From an uncultured Clostridia bacterium (GTDB taxonomy: Bacteria > Bacillota > Clostridia > Christensenellales > Aristaeellaceae), in contig CAMOUF010000211.1 in the NCBI GenBank assembly GCA_946626395.1, positions 1 through 16,314 of the forward strand: a DNA stretch of 16,314 bases, in the 5' to 3' direction. Under the pieces are notes generated by a model, which did no database searches, had not been told where the DNA came from, and worked only from the letters and a program-made list of their open reading frames with translations. This document shows positions 13,206 to 16,314 of this stretch, in pieces. Made by a program: the position numbers and the translations under genes. How positions within the stretch are numbered: the stretch's first letter is position 1; each line of letters starts with the position of its first letter.

Positions 13206-15803
13206 ATGTCCAACAATTCCTACACCAAGAAATCCATGGAGACCATTCAGCTGGCCCAGCGCATTGCCCAGGAGCGGGGCCACCAGCAATTGGAGCAGGC
13301 CCATCTATTATCAGCGCTGCTCAATTTGCCCGAAGGGCTGATTCCCCAGCTGCTGTCCAAAATGAACGTGGACGCCGACGCGCTGCGTGAAGGCGCGGAC
13401 GCCATCCTGCAAAAGCTGCCCCAGGTGCGGGGCCTGTCCCGGGAGGAGGGAAAGGTCTATATTTCCTCCGACATGGATAAAGCCATGCGCGCCGCAGCCG
13501 ATGAAGCGGCCCGGATGAAGGATGAATTCATTTCCGTGGAGCATCTGTTCCTTTCCCTGATCAAAGCGGCGGACAAGGATTTGTCTCCTCTGTTTAAACG
13601 GCTGAACGTTACGGAAGCCGCCTTCCTCAAGGCCCTGAGTGCTGTGCGTGGCGCGGCCCGGGTCACCAGCGACAATCCCGAGGAAACCTATGACGCTCTG
13701 GCCAAGTACGGCAGTGATCTGGTGGATATGGCTCGGAAGGGCAAGCTGGACCCCGTCATTGGCAGGGATCGGGAAATCCGCGACGTGATCCGCATTTTGA
13801 GCCGTAAATCCAAAAACAATCCCGTGCTCATCGGCGAACCCGGCGTGGGCAAAACCGCCATCGCCGAGGGTCTGGCCCAGCGCATCGTCCGGGGCGACGT
13901 GCCCGACAGCTTAAAGGACCGGTCCGTATTCTCTTTGGACATGGGCTCCCTGATTGCCGGGGCCAAGTTCCGGGGCCAATTTGAAGAGCGGTTAAAGGCC
14001 GTGCTGGCCGAAATCAAAAAGAGCGAAGGCAAGATCCTCCTGTTTATCGATGAGCTGCACACCATCGTAGGCGCGGGCAAGGCCGAAGGCAGCATGGACG
14101 CAGGCAACCTCTTAAAGCCCATGCTGGCCCGGGGCGAACTGCACTGCATCGGCGCCACCACCCTGGACGAGTACCGCAAATACGTGGAAAAGGACGCCGC
14201 CCTGGAGCGGCGCTTCCAGCCCGTGATGGTGAACGAGCCCACGGTGGAAGACACCATTTCCATCCTCCGCGGCCTGAAAGAGCGCTATGAAGTGTTCCAT
14301 GGCGTAAAGATCCAGGATGCCGCCCTGATCGCCGCGGCCACCCTGTCCAACCGATATATCACCGACCGGTTCCTTCCCGACAAGGCCATTGACCTGGTGG
14401 ACGAAGCCTGCGCCATGATCCGCACAGAAATGGATTCCATGCCCCAGGAGCTGGACGAAATCCGCCGCCGCATCATGCAGCATGAAATCGAAGAAGCGGC
14501 CCTGAAAAAGGAAACCGACCCGCTGAGCCAGGAGCGGCTTGCCATCCTGCGCAAGGAGCTGTCTGAAATGCGGGATCAGTTCCAGGAAATGCAAAGCCGC
14601 TGGGAAAACGAAAAAAACGACATCGGCAAGGTGCAGAAGCTCAGGGAGGAAATCGAGCGCGTCAACGCGGAAATCGACCGGGCCAAGCAAAAGTACGACC
14701 TGGCCAAGGCTGCGGAATTGCAGTACGGCGAATTGCCCAAATTGAAAGCGGAGCTGGCGGACGCGGAAAAAGAAAACCCCGTGAAAAATACCCTGCTGCG
14801 GGACAAGGTCACCGAAGAGGAAATCGCCCGCATCGTAGCCCGCTGGACGGGCATTCCCGTCAGCAAGCTGATGGAGGGCGAACGGGAAAAGCTGCTTCGC
14901 CTGCCCGACGTTCTGCATAAGCGGGTCATCGGCCAGGACGAGGCCGTGGAAAGCGTCAGCGAAGCCATCCTGCGCTCCCGGGCGGGCGTGGCGGACGAGA
15001 ACCGGCCCATCGGCTCCTTCCTGTTCCTGGGCCCCACGGGCGTGGGCAAAACCGAACTGGCGAAAACCCTGGCGGAAGCCCTCTTTGACGACGAAAAGAA
15101 CCTGGTGCGCATCGACATGACGGAGTATATGGAGAAGTTCTCCGTGTCCCGCCTGATCGGAGCGCCTCCCGGATATGTGGGCTACGAGGAGGGTGGCCAG
15201 CTGACGGAAGCCGTTCGGCGGCATCCCTACTCTGTGGTGCTGTTTGACGAAATGGAAAAGGCGCACCCTGACGTGTTCAATATCCTGCTGCAAATTCTGG
15301 ATGACGGCCGGGTCACCGACAGCCAGGGCCGCACGGTGGATTTCAGAAACACCATCCTGATCATGACCAGCAACCTGGGCTCCAGCCAAATTCTGGACGG
15401 TATTGACGCAGACGGCCGCTTGTCCGAGAGCGCCAAGGCCTCCGTACAGGCTCAGCTGAAAACCGCCTTCCGCCCCGAGTTCCTCAACCGTATCGACGAC
15501 ACCGTCATGTTTACGCCCCTGACCCGGAGCCAGGTGCGCTCCATCGTGGATCTGCTGCTGAACCGGCTGAAAGGCCGTCTCAAGGAAAAACAGCTTTCCC
15601 TGCGCCTGACCGACGCGGCCTTCGACCGGCTGATGGATCAGGGCTACGATCCTGTGTACGGCGCGCGGCCCATGAAGCGGGTGCTGCAATCCAAGGTGGA
15701 AACCCTGGTGGCCCGGAAGCTGATCGCCGGAGACGTCCTTCCCGGACAAACCATCCTGGTGGATGCCGACGATACTGGTGGCTTCACCGCCACGGCAGAA
15801 TAA
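13206..15803 (+). CDS. clpB: ATP-dependent disaggregase ClpB
   Basis: An 865-residue Hsp100 chaperone that threads aggregated proteins through its hexamer pore and works with DnaK. Seen in order: the N domain with two Clp-N repeats (about 5-150), NBD1 with Walker A GEPGVGKT (210-217), Walker B LLFIDE (278-283), pore loop AGAKFRG (251-257, Phe where Tyr is common) and arginine finger region LERRF (333-337). The coiled-coil middle domain (about 412-525) marks ClpB as distinct from ClpC or ClpA. NBD2 has Walker A GPTGVGKT (609-616), Walker B VVLFDE (677-682), pore loop GAPPGYVGY (652-660) and sensor 2 YGARPMKR (818-825). ATG 13206 has GGGGG eight bases upstream; the in-frame TTG at 13137 falls in the promoter and operator and is rejected. 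Regulation by CtsR is likely. Confidence 0.97.
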   Translation: MSNNSYTKKSMETIQLAQRIAQERGHQQLEQAHLLSALLNLPEGLIPQLLSKMNVDADALREGADAILQKLPQVRGLSREEGKVYISSDMDKAMRAAADEAARMKDEFISVEHLFLSLIKAADKDLSPLFKRLNVTEAAFLKALSAVRGAARVTSDNPEETYDALAKYGSDLVDMARKGKLDPVIGRDREIRDVIRILSRKSKNNPVLIGEPGVGKTAIAEGLAQRIVRGDVPDSLKDRSVFSLDMGSLIAGAKFRGQFEERLKAVLAEIKKSEGKILLFIDELHTIVGAGKAEGSMDAGNLLKPMLARGELHCIGATTLDEYRKYVEKDAALERRFQPVMVNEPTVEDTISILRGLKERYEVFHGVKIQDAALIAAATLSNRYITDRFLPDKAIDLVDEACAMIRTEMDSMPQELDEIRRRIMQHEIEEAALKKETDPLSQERLAILRKELSEMRDQFQEMQSRWENEKNDIGKVQKLREEIERVNAEIDRAKQKYDLAKAAELQYGELPKLKAELADAEKENPVKNTLLRDKVTEEEIARIVARWTGIPVSKLMEGEREKLLRLPDVLHKRVIGQDEAVESVSEAILRSRAGVADENRPIGSFLFLGPTGVGKTELAKTLAEALFDDEKNLVRIDMTEYMEKFSVSRLIGAPPGYVGYEEGGQLTEAVRRHPYSVVLFDEMEKAHPDVFNILLQILDDGRVTDSQGRTVDFRNTILIMTSNLGSSQILDGIDADGRLSESAKASVQAQLKTAFRPEFLNRIDDTVMFTPLTRSQVRSIVDLLLNRLKGRLKEKQLSLRLTDAAFDRLMDQGYDPVYGARPMKRVLQSKVETLVARKLIAGDVLPGQTILVDADDTGGFTATAE

Positions 15804-15827
15804 GACCCTGTTTATTGAACCAGTTGA

Positions 15828-15868
15828 AAAGCCGCTCTTTGATTCCCAGAGAGCGGCTTTCCCTTTTT
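15828..15868 (+). terminator. Intrinsic terminator after clpB
   Basis: An 11-bp perfect stem (15828-15838 with 15850-15860), an 11-base loop and a CCC-TTTTT tail. Confidence 0.88.
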
Positions 15869-15888
15869 CAGTATTTTCAAAAAAAGTG

Positions 15889-15917
15889 TTGACAAATTTC
15901 CCTTGCTGTGATAATAT
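15889..15917 (+). promoter_or_regulatory. Promoter of the tRNA-Trp gene
   Basis: A consensus TTGACA (15889-15894), 17 bp, TAATAT (15912-15917). The expected start is about 14 bases before the mature 5' end. Confidence 0.8.
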
Positions 15918-15937
15918 ACTCGTGTTGCGTGAAGCAA

Positions 15938-16011
15938 AGGGGAATGGTGTAATGGTAACACGTGGGTCTCCAAAACCTTTGTTGAGGGTTCGAGTCCTTC
16001 TTCCCCTGCCA
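15938..16011 (+). tRNA. tRNA-Trp (anticodon CCA)
   Basis: A full cloverleaf of 71 bases plus an encoded CCA. The acceptor stem is AGGGGAA/TTCCCCT with discriminator G. The D stem is GTGT/ACAC around AATGGTA. The anticodon loop CTCCAAA (15968-15974) gives CCA at 15970-15972, and the T arm is GAGGG-TTCGAGT-CCTTC. The variable loop has four bases. The anticodon stem TGGGT/ACCTT is weak: its outer pair is T-T (15963/15979) and the next is G-T. The gene stands alone with its own promoter and terminator. An integrase gene reads toward its 3' end, so it is a likely attachment site. Confidence 0.95.
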
Positions 16012-16016
16012 CAAGA

Positions 16017-16054
16017 AAAGCCTTGAAACATCAGCGTTTCAGGGCTTTTTCTTT
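16017..16054. terminator. Intrinsic terminator after tRNA-Trp (possibly bidirectional)
   Basis: A 13-bp stem with one G-T pair (16017-16029 with 16036-16048) and a six-base loop is followed by a T-rich tail on the plus strand. On the minus strand TTTTCTT follows the stem, so it may also end the integrase transcript. Confidence 0.88.
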
Positions 16055-16104
16055 GCTTAAAAATATGCTTTTACCCACACTTTTACCCACACCAGCTTAA
16101 AAAT
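16055..16104. repeat. Nested direct repeats, candidate integrase arm sites
   Basis: TTTTACCCACAC occurs twice in direct tandem (16069-16080 and 16081-16092). The pair is flanked by two copies of GCTTAAAAAT (16055-16064 and 16095-16104), 40 bp apart. The block sits between tRNA-Trp and the integrase reading frame and covers its stop codon. Tyrosine recombinases of temperate phages and conjugative elements bind such short direct repeats through their N-terminal arm-binding domain, so an att-site role is likely. Confidence 0.5.
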
Positions 16105-16314
16105 TGGCGCTGATATAGGCGTTCATGCGGTTCGCGGATGCCGTTGCCATGTCATCGGTGAAGCTGGCATAAATGTCCATCGTGATACTGATTGTAGTGT
16201 GGCCCAGGTTGCTTGATACTGTTTTCATATCATCCCCTGCACGGATAGCGGCAACGGCATAACTGTGCCTCAGATCATGGAAACGGAAACCATCTTTTCC
16301 GATTTTCTTTCCAA
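16097..16314 (-). CDS. Tyrosine recombinase (integrase), C-terminal fragment
   Basis: The last 72 codons of a phage-integrase family protein; the rest lies beyond the right edge. The catalytic part is clear: FHDLRHSYA (the H-x-x-R box), then LGHTTISITMDIYAS with the conserved His and the tyrosine nucleophile, then a short helical tail ending ...AYISANF and TAA. The spacing between H-x-x-R, GH and Tyr is that of active integrases of phages and integrative conjugative elements. It is transcribed toward tRNA-Trp, with its stop 86 bp from the CCA end, the classical layout of an element integrated in a tRNA gene. Whether the element is a prophage or an ICE cannot be told from this fragment. Confidence 0.93.
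   Translation of the reverse strand, partial: GKKIGKDGFRFHDLRHSYAVAAIRAGDDMKTVSSNLGHTTISITMDIYASFTDDMATASANRMNAYISANF

Noticed and set aside
14112..16031. 639-residue minus-strand frame opposite clpB and tRNA-Trp
   Set aside because: It runs through a tRNA gene and two terminators and is antisense to an unmistakable clpB.
1..16314. CRISPR arrays or known defence, toxin or secondary-metabolite modules
   Set aside because: No array of regularly spaced repeats and no such protein families were seen; any cargo of the mobile element would lie outside the window.

Overview
The window looks like chromosome of a fairly GC-rich member of the Bacillota, most likely class Clostridia and possibly a gut or plant-fibre degrader. 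The evidence is strong purine-rich ribosome binding sites, sigma-A type promoters with 16-18 bp spacers, U-tailed intrinsic terminators, a CtsR-type heat-shock operator, a NiCo (czcD) riboswitch and a pectin-backbone lyase. A finer assignment is not possible from sequence alone.

Left part (1-2015, minus strand). The window opens with the first 16 codons of an exported protein, whose promoter carries two identical 10-bp direct repeats exactly 21 bp apart. Next comes a two-gene unit, a CDF metal exporter followed by a Nudix hydrolase. It starts from a strong promoter at 1987-2015 and runs through a leader with the conserved core of the NiCo riboswitch, whose last conserved element is also the left arm of an intrinsic terminator.

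Middle (2058-7468, plus strand). An M32 carboxypeptidase and a small split-barrel flavin-type protein form one unit that ends in a clear terminator. A second unit has MoxR ATPase, DUF58 protein and an eight-helix membrane protein with a DUF4129-like tail, joined by 4-nt stop/start overlaps. A bidirectional terminator and a curious inverted array of heptamer repeats separate it from the next gene.

Right part (7575-16314). A large PL11-type rhamnogalacturonan lyase on the minus strand diverges from a membrane-anchored protein with a Pro/Thr-rich stalk and a PQQ-like beta-propeller on the plus strand. Then comes clpB with a CtsR-like operator, then a tRNA-Trp(CCA) gene with its own promoter and terminator. 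The window ends inside a tyrosine recombinase gene that reads toward the tRNA, with tandem 12-bp repeats in between. This is the typical edge of an integrated mobile element, whose body lies beyond the right end.

The genes fall into independent units (metal homeostasis, peptide turnover, cell-envelope stress, carbohydrate breakdown, protein disaggregation) and not one pathway. I do not see a wholly new defence or biosynthetic system. The best candidates for follow-up are the riboswitch-controlled CDF-Nudix unit, the element edge at tRNA-Trp, the stalked propeller protein and the inverted heptamer arrays.
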